Below are positions 11,101-20,412 of a stretch of DNA of 64,000 bases, piece after piece. The translations under genes were made by a program, and so were the position numbers. Position 1 is the stretch's first letter. Each line of letters opens with the position of its first letter. The stretch comes from Amyelois transitella (lineage: Eukaryota; Arthropoda; Insecta; Lepidoptera; Pyralidae). The stretch lies in the NCBI RefSeq assembly GCF_032362555.1, contig NC_083508.1, forward strand, positions 12,863,001 through 12,927,000, read 5' to 3'. Under the pieces are notes generated by a model that did not search any database, was not told the origin of the DNA, and saw only the letters and a list, made by a program, of their open reading frames with translations.

Positions 11101-11916
11101 GTGAAATATCTTAGTTTGAAATAAACCATAAGAAGAGAATTATTATTTAACTTTGCCAAGATTGTTGTAAATATACATAAATATAATTTGCTTGTCCTTG
11201 GTTGGGTTGGGCAATGAATACCTATACTTGAGATGATTTGCATATATCTATTTATGTTACTTAACAAGGTTGTAAACAAGATTTACAAATTTTTATGTAA
11301 GTTCTCTCAGTCATATTTCCAATTGTATCCTCAGCTGTCCAAGTGCCTAGTGACTGTTAGGCGAGACCTCACTGTGCTAGCGATAGGAACTGCATCCAAG
11401 TAACATGTCTTTTTAATATTTTACACATAAAATTTGTGGGCTCATTGCTTAAATAAGAAGTACCACCCTTATCTTAATAAAAGTTCAGATGTCTCATAAC
11501 ACAAGTATTTCAATGACATTGTAATCATATCAAAATCAGTTTGCAATTTGGAAGTTGTTGGTACTTATGCTTTGTTCTAGAAGATATTACACCTTATCAG
11601 TCATTGGAATGCAATGAAATGATAACGTACCGACGCAGCCCCTCGTGGAAACATTCTGGCGATGTAGGAAGCATTGTAGGTCGCGCACTTTCAGGTGGGC
11701 TATTGTTTGGCGAGACAGGGGCCTAGTGGAGAGTACCCGGCAAGGGGCGCACATGGCGCCGCCGCCGCGCCTCAAGCAGCCGCTGCAGTAGTAGCGTTCG
11801 CATTCACAACAAGCCCGCTTCCGCCTAAACACACTAAACTGAACTGCACAACTTTCGCAAGGCATTTTACTGTAGGCTCCTCGCCGTAATAACATCGAGC
11901 ATATTCGACGCGGCAC
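5126..11916 (-). CDS. E3 ubiquitin ligase, RNF34/Rififylin family
   Basis: Eight exons (11916-11631, 10169-9987, 9399-9292, 8751-8593, 7987-7832, 7323-7141, 5940-5805, 5165-5126) join in frame to 416 codons plus TGA; six of the seven junctions have the same phase, which strongly supports the model. Residues 20-59 form a FYVE-like finger (CESC, CCEC, CSGC, CAPC) without the phosphoinositide-binding RHHCR motif, as in RNF34 and Rififylin. SAP-like segments lie near 73-105 and 317-350 ([13 protein letters not shown]). A C3HC4 RING spans 369-403 (CKIC, CGH, CTAC, CPIC), followed by the tail [13 protein letters not shown], nearly the same as in human RNF34 (372 residues). The middle (about 157-297) is Ser/Ala/acidic and probably disordered. 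Family members ubiquitinate caspase-8/10 and p53-pathway proteins at membranes; that role here is inferred. Starts at Met1, Met8 or Met18 are all possible. Confidence 0.93.
5364..5580 (+). repeat. SINE-1 copy, head truncated
   Basis: Starts inside the tRNA-like head (GCGGCAGTACGCTTG). It keeps the B box region and the body through GAGTTAGTATCTCGTAACAC and GAGGCTAACTCAA. Confidence 0.8.
5587..5784 (+). repeat. R-E copy
   Basis: Begins CTAGAGGCCGCCCGCGACTT and ends at the TAGTAGTAGGAT-type tail. Near-identical copies lie at 22232 and, inverted, at 51101. Confidence 0.85.
5805..5940 (-). CDS. RNF34-like exon 7: RING finger
   Basis: Encodes the whole C3HC4 RING: CKIC, then 11 residues, CGH, CTAC, then 6 residues, CPIC. 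Human RNF34 has the same spacing and the same [13 protein letters not shown] core. The donor is GTCCGT. Confidence 0.93.
5962..6112 (+). repeat. R-D copy
   Basis: TAGAATAGAATATAGATTTA, AATTGGATACAAGGTATC and the GTGTGTAGAAGAAGCGGCGG end match the copy at 41424. It abuts the acceptor of the RING exon. Confidence 0.8.
6268..6376 (-). repeat. R-A fragment
   Basis: CACGTCTATATC, AGGCCACGTTCAACT and GGAATTGAGATTCAAATAGT are shared with the R-A family. It is truncated. Confidence 0.7.
6541..6900. repeat. Tandem repeat, period about 126 bp, nearly three units
   Basis: The landmark GAGCTCTCTAAAGATGA recurs at 6577 (diverged), 6701 and 6829, spaced 124 and 128 bp. The last two units are almost identical, including CAGGTCTAATGCCAAAATTA. 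The array ends exactly where R-C begins. Confidence 0.85.
6901..7076 (+). repeat. R-C copy
   Basis: AATTCAAAATTTTTATTCAT through TTGGTTGACGTCAAATAAAT to the end CACTGCAGCATTTTC. Also present at 17857 (inverted) and 29935. Confidence 0.8.
7141..7323 (-). CDS. RNF34-like exon 6: SAP-like segment
   Basis: [16 protein letters not shown] is followed by [20 protein letters not shown] and [17 protein letters not shown], matching the TVRQLKEILARNFVNYSGC region of RNF34. The donor is GTCCGT. Without splicing the frame ends after GPCHFLQL. Confidence 0.9.
7324..7831 (-). other. RNF34-like intron 5, no feature seen
   Basis: AT-rich intron with only a short local duplication around TATATCACGTAGGTA near 7725-7770. 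No repeat family or RNA gene recognised. Confidence 0.6.
7832..7987 (-). CDS. RNF34-like exon 5
   Basis: Encodes [19 protein letters not shown] and an Ala/Asp/Glu-rich run ending [13 protein letters not shown]. The acceptor is TTTCAG and the donor GTAAGA, both phase 1. Confidence 0.85.
8052..8120. repeat. Perfect 31-bp inverted repeat, 7-nt loop
   Basis: The left arm begins GATTAGACGTCTATTTTAAA and is exactly mirrored by the right arm ending TTTAAAATAGACGTCTAATC. The loop CAAATTA is at 8083-8089. It sits inside an intron. Confidence 0.9.
8346..8580 (+). repeat. M1 MITE half-element
   Basis: Starts TAGCGGGAGCGATGATTCGG and includes GGAAGATCTTCCGCC, GTGTCGGAGGTTGTATAC and GCGCGATTTAGG. It matches the inverted end of the copy near 45390. 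Confidence 0.8.
8593..8751 (-). CDS. RNF34-like exon 4
   Basis: Encodes [19 protein letters not shown] and [20 protein letters not shown], an acidic and aromatic segment just upstream of the second SAP region. The donor GTATGT is immediately followed by an M1 MITE. Confidence 0.85.
8792..8910. repeat. Two-unit tandem repeat, period 62 bp
   Basis: ACTGCTACGAGAAGCTTCGC at 8792 recurs as ACTGCTTCGAGAAGCTTTGC at 8854. Both are followed by CAATAAAT and an ATTTCTATTCA-type end. Confidence 0.8.
9152..9190. repeat. Inverted repeat
   Basis: GTGCGCTGTT at 9152 is mirrored by AACAGCGCAC at 9181. Weaker pairing extends about 10 bp outward, so it may be the ends of a decayed MITE. Confidence 0.5.
9292..9399 (-). 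CDS. RNF34-like exon 3, low-complexity linker
   Basis: Phase-1 exon encoding a Ser/His/Asn/Ala-rich linker ([18 protein letters not shown]). No conserved domain. The model rests on matching phase and on clean AG and GTAATA sites. Confidence 0.8.
9400..9986 (-). other. RNF34-like intron 2
   Basis: Carries one SINE-1 (9431-9657) about 30 bp from the exon 3 acceptor; the rest is AT-rich sequence without recognisable features. Confidence 0.7.
9431..9657 (-). repeat. SINE-1, near full length
   Basis: Read on the minus strand: GGCCTCTGTGGCGCAGCGGC head (A box TGGCGCAGCGG), B box GGTTCAATCC, body with TGTTTATCTATATAAGTATT, and the tail ending CCCGTATATAT. Its transcription direction is the same as the host gene. 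Confidence 0.85.
9987..10169 (-). CDS. RNF34-like exon 2
   Basis: The acceptor follows CAATCACAG. The split codon gives Glu, producing [15 protein letters not shown], which matches the CREKEDLV segment of human RNF34. It continues through [16 protein letters not shown]; the donor is GTATGT. Confidence 0.9.
10398..10525 (+). repeat. SINE-2 body, degenerate
   Basis: ACATTGTGAGGAAAACAGCA, CATTCGGGTATTTCTATTTG and ATGCGGAGGTCAGATGAGAG parallel the full SINE-2 at 25851. Confidence 0.6.
10675..10775 (+). repeat. R-B copy, degenerate
   Basis: TGTGCAGGGATCATGGCAAG, TGGAAAGATGAAGTCTCT and CCCTGGGAAAGGCATCATT match R-B. Confidence 0.6.
11631..11916 (-). CDS. RNF34-like exon 1: FYVE-like zinc finger
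   Basis: 95 codons plus one base. The zinc-finger cysteines are C20, C23, C36/C37, C39, C44, C47, C56 and C59. The donor is GTACGT. Reading on past it gives a short tail ending CIPMTDKV. Confidence 0.9.
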
Positions 11917-12268
11917 TTCTCGCCAACCCCACGCGTCACGATCGCATTGTCAGTCTATAAACTGCCTGCCACGAGTTTTGATAGCATTACTTTTACTTTT
12001 TGTAGTACATTTATATTTTTACACTAAAATTATTTACGCAAAAAAATCAAAACATGTATTTTAATTTGACACTTTGATGTGACATGGAAAAAGTCAATCA
12101 TTAAACGTCAAAGTCTAAGAACGTCAATCAAAATGTCATTATTTTTTGAGGCACAGGAATTCCTTTGAATAGGTTTCAGAATTTTACTTATGTACTGAAT
12201 ACCTGTAAATGATAATTGCATGAAATACGACCTAGAATTCACGCAGTGATTATATCCTCTTTGAAGGA
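11917..12268. promoter_or_regulatory. Upstream flank of the RNF34-like gene
   Basis: The first 60 bp are GC-richer with CpGs (CCACGCGTCACGATCGCATT); no TATA box or definite initiator was seen. The promoter is placed here by position only. Confidence 0.35.
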
Positions 12269-12549
12269 CATACATACATACATACATACATATGGTCACG
12301 TCAAGGGATATCCCTTGCGGGGTAGACAGAGCCAACAATCTTGAAAAGACTGAATGACCACGTTCAGCTATTTGGCTTAACGATAGAATTGAGATTCAAC
12401 TAGTGACAGGTTGCTAGCCCATCGCCTAAAAAAGAATCCCAAGTTTGTAAGCCTATCCCTTAGTCGCCTTTTACGACATCCATGGGAAAGAGATGGAGTG
12501 GTCCTATTCTTTTTTGTATTGGTGCTGGGAGCCACACGCCACACGGCAC
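12269..12549 (-). repeat. R-A, full length
   Basis: Bounded on the left by (CATA)n and TGGTCACGTC, passing TTGCGGGGTAGACAGAGCC, GAATTGAGATTCAACTAGTG and CTTAGTCGCCTTTTACGACA, ending GCCACACGGCA. Confidence 0.85.
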
Positions 12550-12669
12550 TCTTTGAAGGACTTAAATAATAAATAACGCGAAAAAAATCAAGCACATATT
12601 TTGCCCTTTTGAAAAGATATACTCTTTCTGTGGAGTAAATAATTATATTTAAAATATAAATTATGTGAT

Positions 12670-12751
12670 CGCTGAGGACAGGATTCGAACCTGCGCGGGT
12701 AGAACCCATTGGATTTCAAGTGCAACTCCTTAACCACTCGGACACCTCAGC
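12670..12751 (-). tRNA. tRNA-Ser(UGA), possibly defective
   Basis: 82 nt on the minus strand from GCTGAGGTGTCCGAGTGG to the matching CCTCAGC plus discriminator G. Anticodon TGA sits in loop CTTGAAA; the B box is GGTTCGAATCC. Unlike the other two copies the anticodon stem reads TTGCA against TCCAA, leaving a C-C mismatch at the fourth pair. Confidence 0.85.
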
Positions 12752-12916
12752 TGTTGCTATAGTCGAGGAATATAAAGTTAACTTAAAAGTGGGTGACTTG
12801 TGTGTGAGGGAAAATTAAATTGACACAGGTGTTTAGTACAAATCGGATCAATAAACAAAAAATCATTTACCAATGAATTAACATATTTTACACACACACA
12901 TTATCACATCTACGAG

Positions 12917-13133
12917 TATATCCCTTGCGGGGTAGACAGAGCCAACAGTCTTGAAAAGAATGACAGGCCACGCTCAGCTGTTTGGCTTTATGATGGAATT
13001 GAGATTCAAATAGTGACAGGCTGCTAGCCCATCGCCTAAAAGAAGAATCCCAAGTTCATAAGCCTATCCCTTAATCGCCTTTTACGACACCCATGGGAAC
13101 GAGATGTAGTGGTCCTATTCTTTTTGTTTATTG
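12917..13133 (-). repeat. R-A copy
   Basis: Same landmarks as the 12269 copy (CCCTTGCGGGGTAGACAGAG, TAGCCCATCGCCTAAAAG), lacking the CACACGGCA end. Confidence 0.85.
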
Positions 13134-13319
13134 GTATTTTACAATCAATAAATTTGAATTATATACTTATTATATTTACGTGTTGTGACAATGTTTTTGC
13201 CTACCCTGTAAGGAGTAATCCATGATTTATATATCAAATCTGTTTAATTATAAAAATGTTTACCTACATAGAGGCATAAAAACCTAGTTTCAAATAAACT
13301 GAAAAAATCCCCTGAATTT

Positions 13320-13620
13320 GGAGCGCACAGCGGACTGTTTTCATGATGTAGTGTTCGGCGCATTAGTGTAGGCTTTGTTCACTCGTGTTCTCACTGACGC
13401 CAAATGCATAGTTGAAGTGTTGCACTCTGTACCACAAACTTAACTGCGCCGTTCGCGGCGGCGTTAGTGTCTTTGTCTGATGTATGAAACTCTAGGTGTT
13501 TTCCATAGTTCCGATTTACGCCACCGGAAGAAAACTAGGCGTTAGTGCTTAAGCTCGCGACCTGCTTTGCCGACATTTTGCTGAGCTTTGGAAGTAGAGT
13601 GCTTTGCGTCACTTTACATT
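13320..13620. other. GC-richer unique stretch
   Basis: Repeats of GCRTTAGTG occur near 13361, 13462 and 13540; there is a CGCCGTTCGCGGCG block near 13446 and an ETS-type ACCGGAAG at 13523. No ORF. Could be a promoter or an old DNA transposon. Confidence 0.3.
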
Positions 13621-13743
13621 TTCGTTGTTTACTGCAAAAGTTGACCTACTATTTAGTACAGTTTACAAGATTAGGTATTCCTCCATATCCAGTGCATGTT
13701 AATTTTTTTTTAACAAATTAAGTCAGAAACTAATAACATATAG

Positions 13744-13925
13744 TTACGCCTATATCCCTAGCGGGGTAGACGGGGTCAACAGTTGTTGAATGACTGCAAA
13801 GTACAGCTGTATGGCTCAATTGTGGAATTGAGATACTTAGAGTGACAGGTTGCTAGCCCATCGCTTATAAGAAAAATTCCAAGTTTATTCCCTTAATCGC
13901 CTTTAGTTACATCCATAGGAAGATA
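13744..13925 (-). repeat. R-A copy, diverged
   Basis: TCCCTAGCGGGGTAGACGGG, GTGACAGGTTGCTAGCCCAT and CGCCTTTAGTTACATCCAT. Confidence 0.7.
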
Positions 13926-14319
13926 CACGGCGCAAGAGTTAAAAACTCCTGGACTGATTTTAATGAGATTTGGATGGAGATATAGTGTACCATATTTTTA
14001 TTTCAAGAAATATTCATGGCAGCCGGATACCATGCAATAGATTTTTTTTTTAAATCACAAATTAACTTTTCCATAGGGCTTTGCTTGCGTGAATACTTTG
14101 TAATTCAGTACAAAAGCAAACAAGTCTAAAAATATTTTGTCTTCATGTTTAAAACTGAAGTCAATAAATGGAATCAATGTTTTGTTGTCAAGTATCTAAG
14201 TTATTTTATTATTCATTGCAGTACCAGGGATGAAAGGAGAGTTTTATTGTCTTGTTCATCAGCTACTCCGTGACCAAAAAAATAGCATTATCAGATATTT
14301 TTTAATTATTATCTACGAT

Positions 14320-14378
14320 TGCGACGTCACAGTCGAGCAAACACACGGGTTATTGACACAAGTGTGACGACGTCACAC
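14320..14378. promoter_or_regulatory. Pair of CRE-like sites
   Basis: GCGACGTCAC (14321-14330) and the near-palindrome GTGTGACGACGTCACAC (14362-14378) both contain the GACGTCAC core of CREB/ATF sites. No gene is known to be attached. Confidence 0.3.
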
Positions 14379-14682
14379 GGTCACACACATAAAACTGTTA
14401 CAAAGCTAATTAATAAATAAAGAACTTCAGTTATAATTAACACGTAGTACTTTAGTAGAATAGATTTTCTATTTGAGTTCATTTACTGTCGCTAATTGTT
14501 GAATAATATCTGTGTTGACATTGTAGTTCGTTTTATTGTTGTTGAAGCGGGGAATTGGCTATAAAACGAAAACTGTACCAAACTGAATAAAATATTGTAA
14601 GAGAGTTCAATCTTGGTAGGTTATCACCTACTGTAGTAGGTACTTCAGCATTCAACAAAGATTAAAACCCGTTAGAAAAAAA

Positions 14683-14900
14683 GCCGTGTGGTTCTCGGCA
14701 CCAATAGCAAAAAGAATAGGACCACTCCATCCATCTCTTTACCACGAATGTCGTAAAAGGCGACTAAGGGAAAGGCTTAAAAATTTGGGATTCTTCTTTT
14801 AGGCGACGGGCTAGGAACCTGTCACTATATGAATCTTAATTCTATCATTAAGCTTAACAGCTGAATGTGGCCTATCAATATAGATGTGATTATAGGTACA
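14683..14900 (+). repeat. R-A copy
   Basis: GCCGTGTGGTTCTCGGCACC start, GTCGTAAAAGGCGACTAAGG, GGCGACGGGCTAGGAACCTG. The end is diverged. Confidence 0.8.
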
Positions 14901-14939
14901 TACCTATAATCACACCTATAATCACACATGTATGTAGGA

Positions 14940-14990
14940 AAAGAAGATGAATGTGCACGAAGCAAAAGAAGTAGTATGCAAGGATCATTA
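14940..14990 (+). repeat. R-B fragment
   Basis: GATGAATGTGCACGAAGCAA and AGTAGTATGCAAGGATCAT match the inner part of R-B. Confidence 0.45.
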
Positions 14991-15012
14991 TGTATGTACG
15001 TACAAACCATAC

Positions 15013-15195
15013 ATACATTAATTAAATCACGCCTCTATCATGGAGGGGTAAGCAAAGACTACATCTTTCTACGATGCAGACTCGGTTTTGGGTACTCTTG
15101 ACCTTTTTTTGATAACTGGGAGGCAATCTTCTTGACCTGACCTCTTACCAGGACGTCCTTAATTTGATTAAGGTTCGATTATCTTGGACATCCCA
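15013..15195 (-). repeat. R-B copy, diverged
   Basis: ATCACGCCTCTATCATGGAG, CTCGGTTTTGGGTACTCTTG and CTTACCAGGACGTCCTTAAT. Confidence 0.7.
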
Positions 15196-15394
15196 CCCAC
15201 CTTTCCATTCACACTGTTATATGTATAGGTGTACTTGCTTAGTCAACCTACTTTCATTCATCCTTTCTACATGATCAAACCTAAGTTGCACCCTTTTCTA
15301 TTCCTGTTAAATCTTCTGTCATATCACAACATTCCCCTGTCACGTTGTTTCTTATCCTGTCACTAAATTTGACTAGGATGCAATGAAATGTACC

Positions 15395-15470
15395 TAAATG
15401 AAAAGATGTAGACAGTCACTGCCTTCCCCTCTGGGAAAGAGGCATGATCATACTTACTACGTACATCCTT
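15395..15470 (+). repeat. R-B tail fragment
   Basis: CACTGCCTTCCCCTCTGGGA and AAGAGGCATGATCATACTTA match the R-B terminus. Confidence 0.5.
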
Positions 15471-15647
15471 ATATGAACAATACATCCTCCTTAATGTAAC
15501 TTTTATCTTTGAAAATCGATACTTTACGATTGCGTGGGCGCATGACGTTCACTTTATTGTTTGGACTGTTGAAACATTTTAAAGTAATACGTCACTGCGA
15601 CAACACAGCCGTAGATAGCAAACCGTTCTTTCACTTCGACCTCCATC

Positions 15648-15729
15648 GCTGAGGTGTCCGAGTGGTTAAGGAGTTGGACTTGAAATCCAATGGGTTCTAC
15701 CCGCGCAGGTTCGAATCCTGTCCTCAGCG
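15648..15729 (+). tRNA. tRNA-Ser(UGA)
   Basis: 82 nt. Acceptor stem GCTGAGG/CCTCAGC, discriminator G, A box region TGTCCGAGTGGTTAAGG, anticodon stem-loop TTGGACTTGAAATCCAA with anticodon TGA, variable arm, B box GGTTCGAATCC. TTTT about 12 nt downstream is a plausible Pol III terminator. Confidence 0.93.
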
Positions 15730-16063
15730 TACTTAGTTTACCTTTTGACATTTCATTTTTTTTTGTGGAATAAATTGGTTTTAGGGTTACGTGTTTCTGT
15801 TTGAGGTTCTACACTCAGCAATAAGGTATGATACAGACGTGAATATACATATGTATGAAAAAGTGAAAAGTTTTCTAATACACGGCCGCCCGCTTAAAAC
15901 AAAAAATATCGTTAATTTTTCTTCCAGTTGGAATTTCGGGAATTCCTCCCTTAATGCACTCCTATATCACAAAAGGAACCTACATGCCTTTGTAATCTCT
16001 GAACCCAGCAGTTTGGACTGACCTCGGGAGAAAATGTATTTTATATATTTAATTTAGTTGTTA

Positions 16064-16308
16064 CATACATACATATATTGACGTCTATACCCCATGCGGG
16101 GTAAACAGAGCCAACAGTCTTAAAAAGGCTGATCGGCCACGTTCAGCTGTTTGGTTTAATGGTAGAATTGAGATTCAAATAGTGACAGGTTGCTGGCCTA
16201 TCGCCTAAAAGAAGAATCTCAAGTTTATAAACCTATCCCTTAGTCACCTTTTACGACATCCATGGGAATGAGAGGGAGTGGTCCTATTCTTTTTTTTTAT
16301 TGGTGCCG
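16064..16308 (-). repeat. R-A copy
   Basis: Begins at a CATACATACATA run, then CATGCGGGGTAAACAGAGCC; ends GAGTGGTCCTATTCTTTTT. Confidence 0.85.
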
Positions 16309-17404
16309 CGAAATTAGTTGATGTATGAATAAATTTGTGGTGATGGGTGACTGAACTAAGGTATCCTGTGTTACTTCACAAAATGTTCTGTGGTCGAAAT
16401 TAAACTGTTTTTACATTCCTAACTATACAAATATAAAACTAACCGCAATATAGATCCTCTAATATTCCGCAGGCCAGTGACGAAGCGCTTCTTAGAAGTG
16501 CCGGTAGCCGGGCGATATTCGTCCATTTGCCTACATTAATTTCGACTTCCTTGTGAGACATAGAGCTAACTACATATTTCCTGTTGTCGTTCCGTCTTTC
16601 GGAGTAAGCATGAAAGATCTCTTCAGTACCTGTGGTGGGAAATATTTCTTCTTTCTATTATGCTCATTGTCAAGTTTTGCAACGATTGCATTTTAAATTA
16701 GCTGGTTAATGCGATAAGACCGCCTTTTGTACATTATGTTTAGGATAAATTTATTGTTATAAATTTATATGCAATAAAGGGTATTCTTATCTATCTCTCT
16801 ATTTGGATTGGAGTTTAACAGAGAAATTTTTAAACAGACATAAGTACCTATACAAATTATAAAAAAAACATTATTTAAGAAATTGTTGGGATTATTCTAA
16901 GTGATCGGGTAGCAGGTTGTTAGTCACTATTAGATATTTATATTTTAATCACAAATATGAAGCCATCTTACCTGAATGCTTTCTAGACTGTAGTCTATAT
17001 CTATGTATGTATGTAGTAAGGAATTTATCTTAATAACGTTATTATTACGAAAGTTATTTATACGAATTAACATTATGTAGGTATATATTATTTCATCGAA
17101 GTTCGACAGGCTTTTTATTGTCACAAGCGCAATGCATAGAATTTAGGTATTCTAAAGGTATTCTAAATAAGTAGGTCACTGGAGATTAATCAATATAAAT
17201 CCTGGCACTAATGGATTGAGATAAAACGAGGCGGCTCGTCGCGGTGGCGATGAGGGTGCGTTGTCCTGAATAGAGCCCCTGCGTCAGCCGTGACAAATTG
17301 TCATGCCCTTGTTAGGAAACGAGACCAGGCGATGACCTGGGCTCCTTGTTCACAGACAATATTCAAGATATGAGCATCAATAAAATATTCTGTACGTACA
17401 ACCA
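16309..17404. other. AT-rich intergenic, no feature recognised
   Basis: No tRNA, coding exon or named repeat seen. Confidence 0.5.
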
Positions 17405-17411
17405 CAGTAGC

Positions 17412-17530
17412 ATAACACGCGCGACGCCGTTTTTATCGCGCGAAAAACTATCACTGTTTCGCTTTTTATTTTGACGTGAAAGTGGACGGCGATAGATATT
17501 CGCGGGAAAAAATGGCGTCGCGGGAGTGAA
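17412..17530. repeat. M2 MITE
   Basis: Left end CACGCGCGACGCCGTTTTTA then TCGCGCGAAAAACTATC. The right end, read inverted, is CACTCCCGCGACGCCATTTTT. The core has TTTCGCTTTTTATTTTGACG. Related copies lie at 25016, 27131 and 38560. Confidence 0.75.
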
Positions 17531-17856
17531 CATCACTGTTTCGTTAGTTCCCAATTTGGGACTTGTGTTAAATCAAGGGGGCATGGAAAAGCCAGCATGT
17601 CGAATATTAAAGAGACATTAGTCTCTTTTGGGAGTTACAGTTTGAATGTTATCTGATCTTCATAAAGTGGTAAATATGTGAAGTAACCTGTACATTCAGG
17701 CACTGAACCTGAAACCTGAGTAAAGTAGGATTTGGTTAGTTTTGGTCCAAGAGTCAAGAAGTTGACGTGAGCTAATTGCCCTCTGATCTACATTACTTTA
17801 GTAGATACTCTCCTCATGGACTATGTTGAGTTGAAAGTTGACGTTGTTGAAGAAAA

Positions 17857-18032
17857 AGCTGCAGTGCAGTTTGTTACCACTTCTTCTGCACTGACGCCTT
17901 GGAAGCGGCAGTAAACTTAGGTTTAAGTAATTTATTTGACGTCAACCAATGTTGTGAAATCAGAAGATTTGACTGTTATTAAGCGATATGAAGTGTCCTA
18001 TAGTAATGAATGAATGAATAAAAATTTTTTGT
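17857..18032 (-). repeat. R-C copy
   Basis: GCTGCAGTGCAGTTTGTTAC, GCCTTGGAAGCGGCAGTAAA and TTATTTGACGTCAACCAATG: an inverted match to the 6901 copy. Confidence 0.85.
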
Positions 18033-19004
18033 GATCTTCAAGCGTCCTCGCTTTTGAGATAAGTTAGAAAGATGATGAGGGATGAAAAAATATTTTTCAA
18101 ATTTCTGTAATATAGCACTCCAAACAGATTAGACACAAAAAAAACAACAACGAAATGTATACAAAAAGTTCCACTAAAATAAGCGTGAAAATAAGTGCAA
18201 AAGTATTAATAATACTTAGCTAAGGCGTACTGTTAGTAGAAAAATGAGAAAAAAGAATGAATAAATAATACTTAAAGTAACAAAACAATAAACCTATATT
18301 GCACCGTCAGTGATATTTCTTAGTGTTGTAGTTCAATATGAACTAAAACAATACCTGTAATGAATTTTAAAAATGGTAACAGAAGGTGTAAGGTCGATGT
18401 ACAAGGTGTAGGTCAGAGGGGGGTAAATGTGGGCTACCTAGCTTACGAGAGTGGGGTGGCTATTATCAGTGTGAAAAACAGTAAAGTGCTGGGCGTATTT
18501 ATTTTTCAGAAAGAAGAAGAACAGTTATAGACCGGGCATATATAATACCAGATATTATAAGAAATCTAGAAAACTGAAATAAGAAAAAGGAAAGGCTTTT
18601 TAACGCTCTGGCTACACTCGAGGCATTTTTTTTAAATTCCCGTATGAATAAAACAGTAGTCAATTACCTTACCAATACTTTTTTTAATTAAAATTTTTTT
18701 AAAAAACACCAATTACCAATTAACAAATCACCAATTTTCATGCTGCAAGGTTGTGTGACGCAGTTTTCTCTTGTATTATTTATTATAATTTTTATTTATT
18801 AATTCCCGTCCGCAACGTGTGGACCCTCTATGACGGTGGTTCAGTTCAGTACCTCTGAGCCCGCTAGAATCTGCGCAGGCTGATAAATTAGTAATCACTG
18901 AGCCTTTCATTTGAAAAACGTTGTCTTGTTTTGCATCGCAAAGGTTCCATCTATTGGAATAGTGAATTAAAGCGAAAAAGGAAGATATTGTAAATATGGA
19001 CAAT
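18033..19004. other. Intergenic, no gene recognised
   Basis: AT-rich sequence; ORFs are short and show no recognisable domain. Confidence 0.45.
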
Positions 19005-19112
19005 TGGACATAACTTCGAAAATAGTCATCGGTACATGGCCGAGGAGTGATTCGAACCTGTTGCCTTTCACCGCATTTTAACCGGGCACTTTACCGATTC
19101 GACTACCGACGC
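19005..19112 (-). repeat. SINE-2 head
   Basis: On the minus strand: GCGTCGGTAGTCGAATCGGT head, B box GGTTCGAATCA, GGCCATGTACCG and ACTATTTTCGAAGTTATG, matching the SINE-2 at 25851. Confidence 0.75.
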
Positions 19113-19579
19113 TGTTTCATGAAAATTATTTGCCAACATTTTTTACCTTCGAACAAAAAGTCTACAATCTACTTAAAATTTTGTTTCAAATTGCATCATC
19201 CAATTTTTGTAGTTGCAAATTATTGTATTGTGCTGAGCTTACACATCCGGTCAGCTAATGGCGGGGAAGTCCCATTGCTGACTGCGCTATTAGGAAAGTT
19301 ACATGATAGGAATTGAATTGCGCTATGAAATGATCTAGTTTTAACTAATATTTGCCTGCGAATTCGCCGGTGTATATCTCATATCGAACGTTGAACGTTG
19401 TCGAACGCTCTCATTATGGCTTGAAAAAGGCTTCTTTAGGACCAATATTAATAGGAATCCCCGTTGGAAACCTGCTTGACTCAATACGGCAAGTTGTGTA
19501 ATAATTAATAGAGGTCTTAGTAAAAAAGCAAAATTTGTTCTTCATACCTACATATAAATAAATAAATATAAATATATAC

Positions 19580-19756
19580 GATAGTCTCGTACCTCAACGA
19601 TACTATATTTTATAATAAATACTTGTATATAGATGAACATCCAAGACCCAAGCCAATCAGAAAAAGTTCTTTTCTCCTCATCATGCCCTGGCCGGGATTC
19701 GAACCCAGGATCTTCGGTGTCACTGACAAGCGTACTACCGCTGCGCCACAGAGGCC
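19580..19756 (-). repeat. SINE-1, 3' truncated
   Basis: Minus-strand head GGCCTCTGTGGCGCAGCGGT, B box GGTTCGAATCC and GGGTCTTGGATGTTCATCTA. Confidence 0.85.
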
Positions 19757-19842
19757 GTCAAAATCCAATCCTGCACCAATCGATTAAGAAATTCATAATG
19801 CGTAGGTTTCCACCGATACAGTAAATATTTACATGTATCAAA

Positions 19843-19896
19843 ATCACGCCCGTGAACGTCTTAATCCCGTACGGGGTAGACAGAGCCAACAGTCAA
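19843..19896 (-). repeat. R-A terminal fragment
   Basis: AATCACGCCCGTGAACGTCT, then CGTACGGGGTAGACAGAGCC. Confidence 0.65.
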
Positions 19897-20214
19897 GTGG
19901 GCTACATCTTGAACGATATTTTAAGATGTCGAATATTGCCAACAAAGTTCCTGAATGTGGGTCACATTGAACGGCTTTCCTCAAAGTTTGAAACGAGGGA
20001 TGAAATATGACGCGAACCCAAGTGGGAATGTGAAAGTTAAAGTTGAATGTATAATGTCCATTTTAACTTTAAAGTGTGAAGTAGATGGGCGTCCATGTAT
20101 TTACTGATTATAATATAAACTGCAGAGTATGATTTTGTAAGTTGTTAAAGAAAATTTAAAGTATGTAAGTGATCTTAACAACTATGAAAAGATTTCGAAA
20201 TGCATAATTTCATG

Positions 20215-20412
20215 ATACATACATATGGTCACGTATTTATCCCTTGTGGGGTAGACAGAGCCAAAATTCTTCAAAAGACTTATCAGTCTTTTGAAGAATG
20301 TTGGCCACGTTCAGCTTTTTAGCTTGATGATAGAATTGGGATTCAAATACTGACAGGTTGAAAGAAAAATAAGAATCCCAAGTTTATAAGAGTGGTCCTA
20401 TTCTTTTGGTAT
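20215..20412 (-). repeat. R-A, internally deleted
   Basis: CATACATATGGTCACG, TTGTGGGGTAGACAGAGCC, GGGATTCAAATACTGACAGG, then a jump to AGTGGTCCTATTCTTTT. A local duplication of TCTTCAAAAGACT has formed near 20270-20300. Confidence 0.8.

Larger units (their letters stand above)
10170..11630 (-). other. RNF34-like intron 1
   Basis: Mostly AT-rich with a decayed SINE-2 body (about 10398-10525) and a degenerate R-B (about 10675-10775). No coding region recognised. Confidence 0.6.

Noticed and set aside
19037..19112. tRNA-like sequence
   Set aside because: The cloverleaf does not close, and body sequence matching SINE-2 continues beyond it; treated as a SINE head.
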